Positions 39,887 to 51,156 of a stretch of DNA of 64,000 bases are shown one piece after another (the stretch's first letter is position 1; every line of letters begins with the position of its first letter). The position numbers and the translations under genes are program-made. The DNA lies in contig NZ_RFFL01000006.1 of the NCBI RefSeq assembly GCF_003696285.1, positions 208,312-272,311 of the forward strand, read 5' to 3'. This DNA comes from Stutzerimonas nitrititolerans (GTDB taxonomy: Bacteria > Pseudomonadota > Gammaproteobacteria > Pseudomonadales > Pseudomonadaceae). The notes beneath the pieces were generated by a model. It ran no database searches, was not told the origin of the DNA, and was given only the letters and a program-made list of their open reading frames with translations.

Positions 39887-41077
39887 TCAGCCCGGATGCC
39901 CGTCGACCCGCGCGGCGACCAGCATCGGTGCGTAGCGCCAGACATACAGCGCGAAGGCCGACGCCCAGCAGATCGCCGCCAGCCAGAGCCCCGGCACAGG
40001 CCATGCGGTCGCCAGGAATACGCGTGCGAAGGCGCCCAGATTGAACAGCACGAAGGCCCAGACCACGCCCGCCGGCAGCTGCAACGGCCGGCCGGTGTGA
40101 CCGAGGGTTACGCGCGCGATCATTGCCAGGATCAGCCCGCTCATGGACCCCACACTCAGCGCGTGCAAAGCGGGGCTGGATTGCGCCAGCACGCCGAAAT
40201 GCCACAGCGCCAGGCCGAAGCAGGCCACCACCAGCCAGAGCATCGCCAGGTGCAGCGACCACAGCAGCGGCACCTTTCTGAGGTCGGCGTCGTACCAGCG
40301 GACCAGGCGCAGCAGATGCCCCAGACCGATAGCCAGGAACAGCAGCCCGATCAGTGCATGGGGCGCCAGCGCCACACCGAATGCATGCAGAAGCGCGATC
40401 AGCGCACTGCCGACCAGCAGCGACCAGTCGAGCCAGGGCCAGGCCTTGACCTGCGCCGTACGCCCCAGGCCGCGCTGAGTGAAGAAAGGAATCACCCGGC
40501 CGCCGATCAGCGCCATCAGCGCCGCCACAAGCCAAAGCCCCGCCAGTACGCCCTGGCGCTGCAGCGCGTCATTGCCTTGCAGCACGCCGGCCAGCATCAG
40601 CGCATCGGCACCGATCATCAGCGTCAGCACCACCACGATGGGGTAGTTGCGCTGCTGCCGCACGGCCCAGAGCATGCGCGCCATCATCCAGGCGACGACG
40701 AGCAGGAACAGCAGATCCAGCGGCACCAGCAGTGGCGCCGGCAACCCGAGCAGCCAGCCCAGGCGCGCCGCCAGCCAGATCAGCGCCACGCCCATCAGGC
40801 GGTTGCCGGAAGGCGCCACCTGACCGGTCCAGGTCTGGACCGCGGTCAGCAGGAAGCCGGCGACGATGGCCATGGCGAAGCCGAACAGCATTTCGTGACG
40901 GTGCCAGGCCAGCCAGCCGCCAGTGGGTTGGAAGCCGGGCCAGAAACCCGTCCAGGCCGCGACCCAGAGCGGAATCGCCAGCAGCGCATAGACGCTGCCA
41001 GCGAGGAAGAAGGGACGAAAGGCGAGACGCCAGACAGGCGGGATACTCAGGGCTTTTCGCCGGTCGACTACTTGCAC
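39887..41077 (-). CDS. nnrS: NnrS family haem- and copper-containing membrane protein
   Basis: A 396-residue protein with about 12 membrane helices and family motifs WRLAFRPFFLAGSVYALLA, WLAWHRHEMLFGFAMAIVAGFLLTAVQTWTG and IGGRVIPFFTQRG. NnrS occurs in denitrifiers and NO-exposed bacteria and is linked to tolerance of NO stress. The start is a GTG at 41077 preceded by GGAGG. An FNR/Dnr-type box is 123 bases upstream with a -10-like TAGAAA between. Confidence 0.92.
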   Translation of the reverse strand: MQVVDRRKALSIPPVWRLAFRPFFLAGSVYALLAIPLWVAAWTGFWPGFQPTGGWLAWHRHEMLFGFAMAIVAGFLLTAVQTWTGQVAPSGNRLMGVALIWLAARLGWLLGLPAPLLVPLDLLFLLVVAWMMARMLWAVRQQRNYPIVVVLTLMIGADALMLAGVLQGNDALQRQGVLAGLWLVAALMALIGGRVIPFFTQRGLGRTAQVKAWPWLDWSLLVGSALIALLHAFGVALAPHALIGLLFLAIGLGHLLRLVRWYDADLRKVPLLWSLHLAMLWLVVACFGLALWHFGVLAQSSPALHALSVGSMSGLILAMIARVTLGHTGRPLQLPAGVVWAFVLFNLGAFARVFLATAWPVPGLWLAAICWASAFALYVWRYAPMLVAARVDGHPG

Positions 41078-41199
41078 GGAAGGCCTCCAGGGTTTCTTCT
41101 AAGCCCGCCGCGCAAAAGCGTCACTGCGCAGCGGAAACGACGCTCCAGCCAATGCGGGAGCCAGGACTACTTTCTACAGGGTAGGCGGCCTCGACAGAC

Positions 41200-41213
41200 T
41201 TGATTGCAATCAG
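41200..41213 (-). promoter_or_regulatory. FNR/Dnr-type box of nnrS
   Basis: On the minus strand it reads CTGATTGCAATCAA, 9 of 10 consensus positions. A -10-like TAGAAA (41171-41176) is at the distance expected for activation at -41.5. Confidence 0.7.
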
Positions 41214-41459
41214 CTTTTTACCGAGGCGAGGGGAAAGCGACAGTCGGCGGGACAAAATATGGCATATGGCCATGGCGCCCTGCCGACGAGCAGCATCGTA
41301 GGATGGCGTTGAGCGAAGCGATACCCATCGTGATGCACCCGCATGCAAATGGGCTGCGAGCCTGATGGATTGGATGCACTTTCCTCTGCGAGAAAGGGCG
41401 TCTCAGGCAAGACGACAGATGCCCGGCGGATGCCAGGCGAAGGGGTGACCTCAGCAGGC

Positions 41460-41483
41460 CGGGTTCACCCTTCGGTGAACCCG
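41460..41483 (-). terminator. Hairpin after tatA at the end of the nos operon
   Basis: CGGGTTCACC (41460-41469), loop CTTC, then GGTGAACCCG (41474-41483) is a perfect 10-bp stem beginning 11 bases past the tatA stop. No T-tract follows on the minus strand, but position and strength fit an end-of-operon structure. Confidence 0.65.
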
Positions 41484-41494
41484 AAGCAAGATAC

Positions 41495-41677
41495 TTACTT
41501 GAGCTCCGGCTTGACCGGCTCCACCTGGGCCGTGCTTTCACCCTCGCTCACCGACTTGCGAAAGCCCGCGATCGCGCTGCCCAGATCCGAGCCCAGGCCA
41601 CGCAGGCGCTTGGTGCCGAACAGCATGACCACGATCAGAAGAATGATCAGAAGCTGCCAGATGCTGATACCCATCAT
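41495..41677 (-). CDS. tatA: TatA/TatE-type twin-arginine translocase subunit
   Basis: A 60-residue protein with one N-terminal helix ([18 protein letters not shown]), the hinge [23 protein letters not shown] and an acidic tail. TatA forms the channel that exports folded proteins such as NosZ, whose Tat signal is encoded in the same operon. In P. stutzeri a tatE copy ends the nos cluster. Two ATGs (41677 and 41674) are in a row; the first has better spacing to GAGG. It follows nosL by 29 bases. Confidence 0.9.
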   Translation of the reverse strand: MMGISIWQLLIILLIVVMLFGTKRLRGLGSDLGSAIAGFRKSVSEGESTAQVEPVKPELK

Positions 41678-41706
41678 TTTGCTTACCTCGATTGCGTCGA
41701 ATGCGG

Positions 41707-42282
41707 TCAATGACCCGCGTGATCGTTGTGTTCGGTTTCGGACATGTGCTCATGCATGTCGTGGTGCTGCATGTCCGCGCCCTGCTGCAGCACCGCATGG
41801 TCGATCTCTTCGAAGCGCAGCACCCGTCCGCCATGCTCGGCAGCAAGCTGCTGCGCCTGCTGCTCATCGGCGAAACTGGCCAGGGAGACACCCATGGCGC
41901 CCTTGAGCGGCGTACCGGCGACGTACCAGGCCGTGCGGGCGTCGATCAGGTGCTCGTCGCTGGGGTGCGCCCATTCGCTCTTGCCCATGTCATGCACGTA
42001 GAGCTTGGCATCGAGCAGCTTGTTTTCCGGCTGCAGGTACCAGCCGAGCATCTCGGCGGTGGAGCAGAATTTCTTCACGCCAGCCTTATCCACCGCCTGG
42101 CCTTTCGGGCCGGGAAAGTCGGCGATGATCATGCCGCAGACGTGGCATTCGTCACTTTCATGGAAAGCCACCGGGTCGAGCGATTGCTGGACTTCTTGCT
42201 TGTCGCCACAGGCGGCCAGCCCGAATGCCAGGAGCATCGCGAGCAGCGCCTGGCCGCCGGTACGGTACAGATTGTTCATCAT
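41707..42282 (-). CDS. nosL: NosL, copper-binding lipoprotein
   Basis: A 191-residue outer-membrane lipoprotein. It has a signal peptide with lipobox LAAC (Cys about 25) and the NosL motif [20 protein letters not shown] and M residues there bind Cu(I). It delivers copper for assembly of the NosZ CuZ site with NosDFY. Its C-terminus carries an unusual His/Asp/Glu/Met-rich tail ([19 protein letters not shown]) that may bind additional metal. GGAGGG precedes the first of two adjacent ATGs. Confidence 0.93.
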   Translation of the reverse strand: MMNNLYRTGGQALLAMLLAFGLAACGDKQEVQQSLDPVAFHESDECHVCGMIIADFPGPKGQAVDKAGVKKFCSTAEMLGWYLQPENKLLDAKLYVHDMGKSEWAHPSDEHLIDARTAWYVAGTPLKGAMGVSLASFADEQQAQQLAAEHGGRVLRFEEIDHAVLQQGADMQHHDMHEHMSETEHNDHAGH

Positions 42283-42300
42283 TCGTTTCCCTCCAGAAAG

Positions 42301-43128
42301 TCAGGCCAGGCGCCGACGGAAGATGCCATAGGCCAGCAGCAGCGATGCGCCTGCCCAGGCCAACAGGCAGAGCCAGAGCACGGCGTTCGGCACGGGCAGG
42401 TCGCCGCCCAGCGACAGCACGCCCATGGCGCCGCCGCCTTCGAAGCCGGACAGGTTGATCAGCCGGTAGATGTCGGTGGGGTTGAGCAGCAGCAGCCAGG
42501 GCAGCAACTCGGGGCTGAACTTGCCTTCGCTGAGCACCAGCAGCGCCAGCAGCACCAGGTCGAACACCAGCACGAACAGGAACCAGATCCCCAGCGCCAG
42601 GCCGGCGGCGCTGGATTTCTCGTTGACCTTGCCGCTGAGCACGTAAGCCAGGGCAAGGAACACCCAGCCCAGCAGCGTGGAGGAAACCATGAAGCGACCG
42701 AAGGCCCAGAGCAGCAGGCCCAGCTCGATATCCTCGACCAGCAGGGCGATGGCCAGAGCGGCGCCGCCGAAGCCGATCAACACCGCCAGGGCAAGGATCA
42801 GCCCGTGGCCGACGAACTTGCCGAGCAGGATCTCGCCGCGCCCCAGCGGGTAGGTCAGCAGCAGCATCAGCGTGCCGCCTTCGTCCTCGCCGACGATGGC
42901 GTCATAGGCCAGCAGCAGCGCGATCAGCGGCATCAGGAAGGTGGCCAGGCTGGCCAGGCTGGCGATGGTCGCCGGGATCGAGGTGAACCCCACCTGCCCC
43001 GAGGCGGCCGCACCGAGCCAGGCGATCCCCACGGCCAGCACCGCGAACAACAGGCTGATGGCCAGCAGCCAGCGGTTGCGCAGGCCATCGCTGAGTTCCT
43101 TGCGGGCGATGTTCCAGACCTGGTTCAT
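42301..43128 (-). CDS. nosY: NosY, ABC transporter permease for NosZ maturation
   Basis: A 275-residue membrane protein with about six helices, including [19 protein letters not shown] at the N-terminus and [23 protein letters not shown], typical of NosY/ABC-2 type permeases. With NosF (ATPase) and NosD (periplasmic partner) it supports CuZ assembly in NosZ. Its start overlaps the nosF stop (ATGA). Confidence 0.94.
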   Translation of the reverse strand: MNQVWNIARKELSDGLRNRWLLAISLLFAVLAVGIAWLGAAASGQVGFTSIPATIASLASLATFLMPLIALLLAYDAIVGEDEGGTLMLLLTYPLGRGEILLGKFVGHGLILALAVLIGFGGAALAIALLVEDIELGLLLWAFGRFMVSSTLLGWVFLALAYVLSGKVNEKSSAAGLALGIWFLFVLVFDLVLLALLVLSEGKFSPELLPWLLLLNPTDIYRLINLSGFEGGGAMGVLSLGGDLPVPNAVLWLCLLAWAGASLLLAYGIFRRRLA

Positions 43129-44051
43129 ACCCTGCCCTCCGCGGCCTGCACATCGCCGGCGCGCTCCATGTAATAGCGGTACAGATCCTCCAGCGAAGGC
43201 TGGTGGATTTCCACATCGTCGGGTTCGCTTTCCCCGAGCAGCTCACGCAGCAACGGCAGCTTGTGGCCGTTGATGGCGATCACCTCGACGCCATCCTCGC
43301 CGAGACGCTGCGCCGAGTGCCCCGCATTGGCCCAGCGCTCCAGCCAGGCCTCGCTCTGACTGATGCCACTGGCGCGGATACGCACCGGCAGGCCGGCCTC
43401 GCTGCGCAGCTGCTTGAGGCTGCCGATGGCCTGCAGGCGCCCCTTGGCGAGAATCGCCGCACGGTTGATATGCGCCTCCACGCCGGGCAGCACGTGGGAA
43501 CAGAGGATCACGCTGGTACCCGTCTGGCGCAGCCGATCGATCAGCAGGTAGAGCTCCTGGGTGGCGATGGGGTCGAGCCCCACGGTAGGTTCGTCGAGCA
43601 GCAGCAGGCGCGGCTCGCCGAGCACCGCCTGCGCCAGGCCGAGCCGCTGGCGCATGCCCTTGGAATAGGTCTTCACGCGGCGATCGGCGGCGTGGGCGAG
43701 GCCGACCTGCTCGAGCAGATCGTCCACCTGGCCCAGCGGCGTGCTCTTCAGGCGCGCGAAATGACGCAGGGTCTCGCGCCCCGTCAGTTGCGGATAGAAG
43801 GTGACGTTCTCCGGCAGATAGCCCAGGTGACGGCGCACGTCGGTGGTGCGCGGATCGCGACCCAGTACCTGGACGCGTCCTTCGCTGGCCTGCAACAGGC
43901 CGAGAATCAGTTTCATGCTGGTGGTCTTGCCGGCGCCGTTATGGCCGAACAGTCCCAGCACCTCGCCTTCGCCGAGGTTCAGGTTCAAATCATGCAACAC
44001 GGTCATGTTGCCGTAACGCTGGCTGACGCCCTGGATCTCGACGGCATTCAT
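43125..44051 (-). CDS. nosF: NosF, ABC transporter ATPase for NosZ maturation
   Basis: A 308-residue ABC ATPase with Walker [10 protein letters not shown], signature [13 protein letters not shown] and Walker [14 protein letters not shown]. It energises NosDFY at the inner membrane. The ATG at 44051 overlaps the nosD stop (ATGA), and the end overlaps nosY. The frame is open further upstream, but that stretch lies within nosD and is not conserved. Confidence 0.95.
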   Translation of the reverse strand: MNAVEIQGVSQRYGNMTVLHDLNLNLGEGEVLGLFGHNGAGKTTSMKLILGLLQASEGRVQVLGRDPRTTDVRRHLGYLPENVTFYPQLTGRETLRHFARLKSTPLGQVDDLLEQVGLAHAADRRVKTYSKGMRQRLGLAQAVLGEPRLLLLDEPTVGLDPIATQELYLLIDRLRQTGTSVILCSHVLPGVEAHINRAAILAKGRLQAIGSLKQLRSEAGLPVRIRASGISQSEAWLERWANAGHSAQRLGEDGVEVIAINGHKLPLLRELLGESEPDDVEIHQPSLEDLYRYYMERAGDVQAAEGRV

Positions 44052-45370
44052 GAGTGGGGCCTCTGCGTTGTGTTCATCGGTTCCTCTGTCACGCCTCGGG
44101 TAGGTGGCTTCATCAACGGATGGCTGTCCTGTACGCCCGGTGACTTGATCACCGGAAACGCGCGCTGCACCCAGCGCAGCACTTCGATGCTCGGGCTGTT
44201 CATCAGCAGACGCACCTGCGGATACATCCACAGCAGGCGATCGACGTTGTCGTTGGGCTCGTAGGCGATGTCGCCCAGGCCGTCTTCGTTGCGGTCCCAG
44301 CCCAGGTAGTCGCTCCAGTAGTTGCCGCGCCCGTCGACCGACCACTCCTGGGTCCGTATGGCGACGTACTTGACCTGCTGCGCGTTGCCGACGAAGGCGT
44401 TGCTGGAAATACGGTTGTCTTCCGAGCCGGCGGTCAGATGGATACCCAGATCGCTGCGCTGGAAGTGGTTGTTCTCGATGGTGTTGAACAGCGAGTTGTA
44501 GATGAACAGCGCCTTGCCTTCACCGCCGCTGATCATGCTGTCGCCACCGGTATCGCCACGCTCGACATCGGTGACGAAATTGTCCTTGAGGGTCGAGTAG
44601 GTGATGTAGTTCATCAGGATGCCGTAGTTCTGATCGTGCTCGGAGCGGTTGCCGATCACGGTCAGTTTGCGGCTCTGCATCAGCGCGTAACCGGTGCGGG
44701 TGCGGCGGGTGACGTTGGCGATCACGCGGTTCTCATGGGAGAACATGTAGTGCACGCCGTAGCGCAGGTCCTCGAACAGGTTGCGCTCGATGCTGTTGCC
44801 GTTGGAGTTGTCGATGTAGATGCCGTCGCGGGTGTTCCAGACATGGTTGTCGATGACTCGAGCACCGCGCACGGAGAACAGGTGGATGCCGTTGCCGCGA
44901 TCCTGGGAACGCAGGCCGAGGTCGCCCTCGATACGGTTGCCTTCGACCAGCAGGTCACGATTGCGATCGGCCCAGATGCCGAAGCCCGGCCCTTGCAGGT
45001 CGTTGTTGCGAATCTGCGCGCCGGTGGCGGTCGGTTCGAGGAAGATCGCCGCGTTCATCGCCGTGAGGTCGCGCCCCCAGTCACGCAGCGCGCACCCCTC
45101 GATGGTCACGTTCGCTGCGCGCACTGTCAGGACGTTGCCTTGCCCCGGTGCCTTGATCACCGCACCCGGCGCGCAGTGCAGCGCCAGCGGTTGATCGATG
45201 ATGAATTGCCCGATGTATTCGCCGGCGGGCAGTGTCCAGCGGTTCTCGCCCTGCGCTTGCAGCGGCAGCGAGGTGAGCGGTTGCGGTTCCGCCAGGGCGG
45301 ATCCCGCGGGAATCATGAGCGCGGTAAGCGCCAGGGTGTAGCACGCACGCATAGCCTGAAATCTGAGCAC
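44048..45370 (-). CDS. nosD: NosD, periplasmic beta-helix copper-delivery partner
   Basis: A 440-residue exported protein with a signal peptide ([18 protein letters not shown]) and a right-handed beta-helix/CASH region of repeated N-x-I/F rungs (for example [19 protein letters not shown] and [19 protein letters not shown]). NosD docks on NosFY and passes copper from NosL to NosZ. I chose the GTG at 45370, with AGAAGG about 8 bases upstream; an ATG at 45352 lies within the signal peptide. A strong hairpin lies between it and nosZ. Confidence 0.92.
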   Translation of the reverse strand: MLRFQAMRACYTLALTALMIPAGSALAEPQPLTSLPLQAQGENRWTLPAGEYIGQFIIDQPLALHCAPGAVIKAPGQGNVLTVRAANVTIEGCALRDWGRDLTAMNAAIFLEPTATGAQIRNNDLQGPGFGIWADRNRDLLVEGNRIEGDLGLRSQDRGNGIHLFSVRGARVIDNHVWNTRDGIYIDNSNGNSIERNLFEDLRYGVHYMFSHENRVIANVTRRTRTGYALMQSRKLTVIGNRSEHDQNYGILMNYITYSTLKDNFVTDVERGDTGGDSMISGGEGKALFIYNSLFNTIENNHFQRSDLGIHLTAGSEDNRISSNAFVGNAQQVKYVAIRTQEWSVDGRGNYWSDYLGWDRNEDGLGDIAYEPNDNVDRLLWMYPQVRLLMNSPSIEVLRWVQRAFPVIKSPGVQDSHPLMKPPTRGVTEEPMNTTQRPHS

Positions 45371-45408
45371 ATCAATTACCTTCTCTTCAGCGTCAGGCGG
45401 GGTTCGGA

Positions 45409-45435
45409 AACCCGGCGAAGCCAGTTCGCCGGGTT
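45409..45435 (-). terminator. Hairpin between nosZ and nosD
   Basis: AACCCGGCGAA (45409-45419), a 5-base loop, then TTCGCCGGGTT (45425-45435) is a perfect 11-bp stem, with a short TTTCC after it on the minus strand. It is 77 bases past the nosZ stop and should lower nosDFYL relative to nosZ. A second, looser pair (45448-45454 with 45489-45495) is closer to nosZ. Confidence 0.7.
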
Positions 45436-45512
45436 GGAAATGATCATGGGAGCGACTCGGCGCCATGCTGCGCGATGGCATCATCCACCGCTCCCACGAC
45501 CAACACCGGGCC

Positions 45513-47429
45513 TCAGGCCGGTTCGACGATCATGCGGCCGACCATCTCCATGTGCAGCGCGTGGCAGAACCAGCTGCAGTAGTACCAGTGCAGGCCGGGC
45601 TTGTCCGCCACGAAGGTGATGGACGAGGTCTGCTGCGGGCTGATCTCCATGCTCACGCCATGGTTGACCACCACGAAGCCGTGGGAGACGTCTTCGATCT
45701 GGTCGATGTTGGTCACCACGACAGTCACTTCGTCACCCTGCTTCACGGTGAAGTCGGTGATGCCGTAGGCCGGCGCCATGGAGGTCATGTAGACACGGAC
45801 CTTGTTGCCGTCGCGGATGACCTTGTTGTCGGTAGTCAGGTTGATACCGTCCTTCTCGGCCATCTTCACGGTCGGCGCGAAGAACGGATCGTTGCGGTCC
45901 CAGATCTTCTTGGTCTTGATCTGATCGCGGCGGGCCATGATGCAGTCGTGCGGCTCGGCGAAAGTCGGGCCGTCGTGCACCAGCTTCATCTCGTCGCCGG
46001 AGATATCGATCAGCTGATCGTTTTCCGGGTGCAGCGGGCCGGTAGGCAGGAAGCGGTCCTTGGAGAACTTGGACAGCGCCACCAGCCATTTGCCGTCGGC
46101 TTCGCTGGTTTCGCACAGCGAGGCGTGCAGGTGGCCCGGCTGGTAGTGCACGTCGAGCTTCTGCTTGATGTAGTTGACCTTCTCGCCCTTGTAGGCGCGA
46201 CGGGCCTCTTCCATGTTCCACTTGACCACCTGGCTGTCGATGAACAGCGTGGTGTAGGCGTTGCCGCGACCGTCGAAGGTGGTGTGCAGCGGGCCGAGAC
46301 CCAGTTCCGGCTCACCGACCACCACGTCACGCTCGTCCTTCAGCTTGCCGGCGAACAGGTCGGGCAGCATGTCGATGGCGATCATCGAGCAGGTCGGCGA
46401 CAGCTTGCCGTTGGCGATGAAGTACTTGCCATCGGACGAGGTGTTCAGGCCATGGGGGTTCTTCGGCACCGGCACGTAGCGGGTGAACTCGCTGTTCTTG
46501 CCGTCCTTCTTGCGCCCATCGACCACCGGTACCTTGGAGTCGCCCAAGGTGATGAACTTGCCAGCCTTGACGGCTTTTTCGATCGCGTGGATGTCGAATA
46601 CCACCACCCAGTCACGCTCGTTACGCATCATCCCGCCCAGGTCGAAAGCCTTCTCCGAGTTGTAGCAGGTGGCGGCGGCGAAGCGGCCGGTGTAGTCGGC
46701 GTCGGTGTTGTCGAGGTTGCCGTCGACGATCACCTGGAAGGCCATCTCCATGCTTTCCGCATCGATGGCGTTGTACATGGTGTAGCTGTTCTCGTCCTGC
46801 AGGTCGAAGACCTTGCCATCGTTCGGGTGCGGGATGATGAATTCGGCGTTGGCGAAGACATACTTGGTGTGCGGCACCTTCTGCAGACGCAGACCGTGGA
46901 TCGCCTGCACGTTCGGCACGGTGATCATCTTGTCGCACTTCATGATGTCGAGGCGGATACGCGCGACGCGGCTGTTGGCCTTGTCGTTGATGAACAGGTA
47001 CTTGCCGTCGTACTTGCCGTCGGTCATGGAGATGTGCGGGTGGTGGCAGTCGCCATTCAGGAACTTGGCGCTGTCGCCCATGATCGCGCGGCTTTCGTTG
47101 GTCAGGCCCCAGCCGGTGGCGGAGTCGACGTTGAACACCGGAATACGCATCAGCTCGCGCATGGACGGTACGCCCAGCACGCGGACTTCGCCCTGGTGAC
47201 CGCCGGACCAGAAGCCGTAGTACTCGTCCAGTTCGCCCGGGCCGACGTGAATCTTGGATTGTGCGTCCTTAACGGCTGCCGCCCAGCTTTCACGGCTCAT
47301 GACGGCACCACCCAGGGCAGTGGCCGCCACCGCGGCACCGGTCAGGGCACTGGCGCCGAGGAAGCCGCGGCGACTCAGGCCGTTCTTCTCCAGCGTTTGC
47401 GGGGTGTTCTTGGAATCATTGTCGCTCAT
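45513..47429 (-). CDS. nosZ: Nitrous oxide reductase NosZ
   Basis: A 638-residue copper enzyme reducing N2O to N2, the same length as P. stutzeri NosZ. It has a Tat signal (SRRGFLG at residues 19-25), an N-terminal propeller with histidines for the CuZ cluster (DCHHPHIS, FDGRGNAYTTLFID, PGHLHASL, GPTFAEPHDC) and a C-terminal cupredoxin with the CuA motif CSWFCHALHMEM. The Tat-type signal marks it as clade I. The ATG at 47429 gives the expected N-terminus. It is 75 bases downstream of nosR. Confidence 0.98.
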   Translation of the reverse strand: MSDNDSKNTPQTLEKNGLSRRGFLGASALTGAAVAATALGGAVMSRESWAAAVKDAQSKIHVGPGELDEYYGFWSGGHQGEVRVLGVPSMRELMRIPVFNVDSATGWGLTNESRAIMGDSAKFLNGDCHHPHISMTDGKYDGKYLFINDKANSRVARIRLDIMKCDKMITVPNVQAIHGLRLQKVPHTKYVFANAEFIIPHPNDGKVFDLQDENSYTMYNAIDAESMEMAFQVIVDGNLDNTDADYTGRFAAATCYNSEKAFDLGGMMRNERDWVVVFDIHAIEKAVKAGKFITLGDSKVPVVDGRKKDGKNSEFTRYVPVPKNPHGLNTSSDGKYFIANGKLSPTCSMIAIDMLPDLFAGKLKDERDVVVGEPELGLGPLHTTFDGRGNAYTTLFIDSQVVKWNMEEARRAYKGEKVNYIKQKLDVHYQPGHLHASLCETSEADGKWLVALSKFSKDRFLPTGPLHPENDQLIDISGDEMKLVHDGPTFAEPHDCIMARRDQIKTKKIWDRNDPFFAPTVKMAEKDGINLTTDNKVIRDGNKVRVYMTSMAPAYGITDFTVKQGDEVTVVVTNIDQIEDVSHGFVVVNHGVSMEISPQQTSSITFVADKPGLHWYYCSWFCHALHMEMVGRMIVEPA

Positions 47430-47504
47430 GGGTTTTGCTCCTAATTGAACATCTTCAACACGGTCGACCGACCAGTTTTGAGCGTTTCGCCCGGTGGCGA
47501 TCAC

Positions 47505-49685
47505 TCAGGGTTCCACCACTTGCACTACAGGGATCAGCTCGGCCCCGACCGGCGCTTTCTTGTCGCGCTTCTTGCGCTTGTTCTTCTGAATAAGCGGTGG
47601 GCACTTGTTTTCGTTGTGGTAGGTCATCTGGCAGTCCAGGCAGTAATGGCATTCGTTGTGGTTGATATGCCCGTCCGGATGAATCGCCTGCACTTCGCAT
47701 TCGTTGGCACAGATCTGACAGGGGTTGCCGCATTCCTTGCGCCGCTTGAGCCAGTCGAACAGCCGGAAGCGTCCGGTGATCGCCAGCCCCGCGCCCAGCG
47801 GGCAGACGTAGCGGCAATAGACCTTGCGGGTGAAGATGTTGATTACCAGCAGGAATACCGCGTAGGCGACGAACCACCACTGGCGGTCGAACTTCAGCGT
47901 GATGGCGGTCTTGAAGGGTTCGATCTCGGCGGCCTTCTCGGCCATCATCATGGATTCCAGCGAGATGCCGAACAGCACCAGCAGCACGATGTACTTGATG
48001 GCCCAGAGCCGCTCGTGAACGCCGAAGGGCAGGTCGTACTGGGGAATCTTCAGCTTGCGCGCGGCCTCGTTGATCAGCTCCTGCAGGGCGCCGAAGGGGC
48101 ACAGCCAGCCGCAGAACACGCCACGCCCCCACAGCAGGATGCTGGCGGCGGTGAATACCCAGAGAATGAAGATCACCGGATCGGTCAGGAACAGCTCCCA
48201 GCGGAAGTCCTGCACCAGCGCATGGACGAAGGTCAGCACGTTGACCACCGACAGTTGCCCCAGGGCATACCAGCCGATGAACACCACGGTGAAGACCAGG
48301 TAGCCATGGCGCAGCCGCTTGAGGAAGTTGGGATGCTGGGTGAACTTGTCCTGCAGGAAGAGGATGACCGTCAGCAGCGCCAGCGCGACCAGGATCACCC
48401 CCACCTGGAAGCTCTTCTGGTACCAGATGTTGACCCACAGCGGCCGGTTGGCTTCCTCGATGGCGGCCAGCTCTTCGGCGGTCAGCGGCACCCGCTCGAT
48501 GTACTCCTCGGGCATCACGTAGGGCATCTCGAAGCTGGTGAAGATGCTCTCCACCGGGCCGACCTGGCGACGCACCAGAAGCTCGAGGTTCCAGGGCGAG
48601 CCCGGATCGAAGCGATACTGCTCGCGGGCAGTGAAGATCGCCATCTCGAAGAATTCCGGCATGCCTTCGGCATACACGTCGGATAGACGGATGAAGTCCA
48701 GGTCGCGGAAGCTGATGGTGTCGCCGAACTGGCGCAGCTGCACCCGATCGAAGATGCCGCCACGCACGTAACCCGAGCCCTTGAATGAGTATTCGCCGTT
48801 GGCCAGCACCGCGAAGGCATGCTCGCCCGGCTTGAGGTTCGCCATCAGATCGGCGTACTGGCGCTCGCCCAGCAGGTTGCGGCCGATGGTCGGCGGGTTC
48901 AGGTGCGTGGCGTAGAGATCGATGAAGGTTTCGTCGCGCTGTTCCGCCGCGGCAACGTCGACACCCTCGGCCTCGGTGCCCTTGAAGGCATCGTCGACCT
49001 GGCCACGGGTCAGGTGCATGCGGCGGATGGCGCCATTGCCCACCAGCTCGGTCCAGCTGGTCGGCTGGAAGACGTCCTCGCGCACCAGCGCCGGCTTGGG
49101 TCGCGCGGTGGCCCCCGCCTCGACCAGCCCCAGATCCACCGCCACGGTGTGGGCCGCACGCATGACGATCTCGTTGATCACCATCACGGTCACGGTGGCG
49201 CCGGTAACGGCGTCGACCGTGACCGCGCTCTTGTCGCTGGAACGACCGACTACCACGCGCTGGTCGACGTGGATGCCGCTGTAGTTGGCGTTGAAGTCGT
49301 GAACCTTCTGCTCGGGAATACCGATGAGCACGATGGGTTCGTGGTGCTCGAGCATGTAGGCATCGACGATGACGCCCTTGGGGTCGAGCAGGATCTGCAT
49401 GTTGATCGGCTTGCCGGAGTAGGCCGGCATGTCCGTGACGTTGATGCTCTGGAAGGCGTACCCGTAGATCGTGCCCACCCCGTCCGCAAGGGTGCGCACC
49501 TGGTACTCGCCCTCGGGCTCGGAAATTTCGGTGACTTTCGGGAAAAGCAACTCGATGCGTTGCTGCTCTGCTTCGTACTCTTTTGCCTGTGCCACGGATA
49601 CACAGAACATCAAAGCCAGGAGGATCGTAAAGCCAGCTACCCAGCGGCGCGAGGTGCCAACGACTGCAAAACCTAGGGGTTTCAT
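47505..49685 (-). CDS. nosR: NosR, membrane flavo-iron-sulfur protein for N2O reduction
   Basis: A 726-residue polytopic protein. It has a signal-like N-terminus, a periplasmic FMN-binding domain with the covalent-flavin motif DAVTGATVT (about residues 175-185), five to six membrane helices, CxxxCP motifs (FCGWLCPFGALQ and YCRYVCPLGAGL) and a C-terminal ferredoxin-like region (CGNPCQICANECEVQ, CHYCLDCQMTYH). NosR feeds electrons to, and sustains, NosZ and is needed for its expression. An FNR/Dnr box lies 65 bases upstream. Confidence 0.96.
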   Translation of the reverse strand: MKPLGFAVVGTSRRWVAGFTILLALMFCVSVAQAKEYEAEQQRIELLFPKVTEISEPEGEYQVRTLADGVGTIYGYAFQSINVTDMPAYSGKPINMQILLDPKGVIVDAYMLEHHEPIVLIGIPEQKVHDFNANYSGIHVDQRVVVGRSSDKSAVTVDAVTGATVTVMVINEIVMRAAHTVAVDLGLVEAGATARPKPALVREDVFQPTSWTELVGNGAIRRMHLTRGQVDDAFKGTEAEGVDVAAAEQRDETFIDLYATHLNPPTIGRNLLGERQYADLMANLKPGEHAFAVLANGEYSFKGSGYVRGGIFDRVQLRQFGDTISFRDLDFIRLSDVYAEGMPEFFEMAIFTAREQYRFDPGSPWNLELLVRRQVGPVESIFTSFEMPYVMPEEYIERVPLTAEELAAIEEANRPLWVNIWYQKSFQVGVILVALALLTVILFLQDKFTQHPNFLKRLRHGYLVFTVVFIGWYALGQLSVVNVLTFVHALVQDFRWELFLTDPVIFILWVFTAASILLWGRGVFCGWLCPFGALQELINEAARKLKIPQYDLPFGVHERLWAIKYIVLLVLFGISLESMMMAEKAAEIEPFKTAITLKFDRQWWFVAYAVFLLVINIFTRKVYCRYVCPLGAGLAITGRFRLFDWLKRRKECGNPCQICANECEVQAIHPDGHINHNECHYCLDCQMTYHNENKCPPLIQKNKRKKRDKKAPVGAELIPVVQVVEP

Positions 49686-49721
49686 GGATTTACCTTACTT
49701 CCACTGCTGGATGTAGTCGCC

Positions 49722-49763
49722 ATGTTAGGGATGGCGCCCCAAGCCATCCTTGACGCTGATCAA
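49722..49763 (-). promoter_or_regulatory. nosR promoter with FNR/Dnr box
   Basis: TTGACGCTGATCAA (49750-49763) matches the FNR/Dnr consensus at 9 of 10 positions. On the minus strand the -10-like TAACAT (49722-49727) is at the distance expected for class II activation. Confidence 0.8.
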
Positions 49764-49905
49764 CCTCACGTCCTTGGGAGCTGTTTCATTGCGCCAAGTC
49801 AATGCCGTGCCGCTTAGTCACGTGAGACTCAGCCTAGACGATATCCTCTGCACTGTCTCCCGGCCGAAGCGGCGCCGCCTGGGGAGCCGCCCGCATCACC
49901 GTCGT

Positions 49906-51156
<1,251 letters not shown>

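Larger units (their letters stand above)
41078..41494. other. nnrS promoter region and 3' end of the nos cluster
   Basis: A 417-base gap. It holds the nnrS FNR-type box (41200-41213), a -10-like TAGAAA on the minus strand (41171-41176), an extragenic-palindrome-like stretch with GTAGGATGG (about 41298-41340) and a perfect hairpin beyond tatA (41460-41483). No gene was recognised. Confidence 0.7.

Noticed and set aside
45465..47444. A 659-codon open frame on the plus strand over nosZ
   Set aside because: It is the complement of nosZ; its composition is that of an antisense shadow with no motif.
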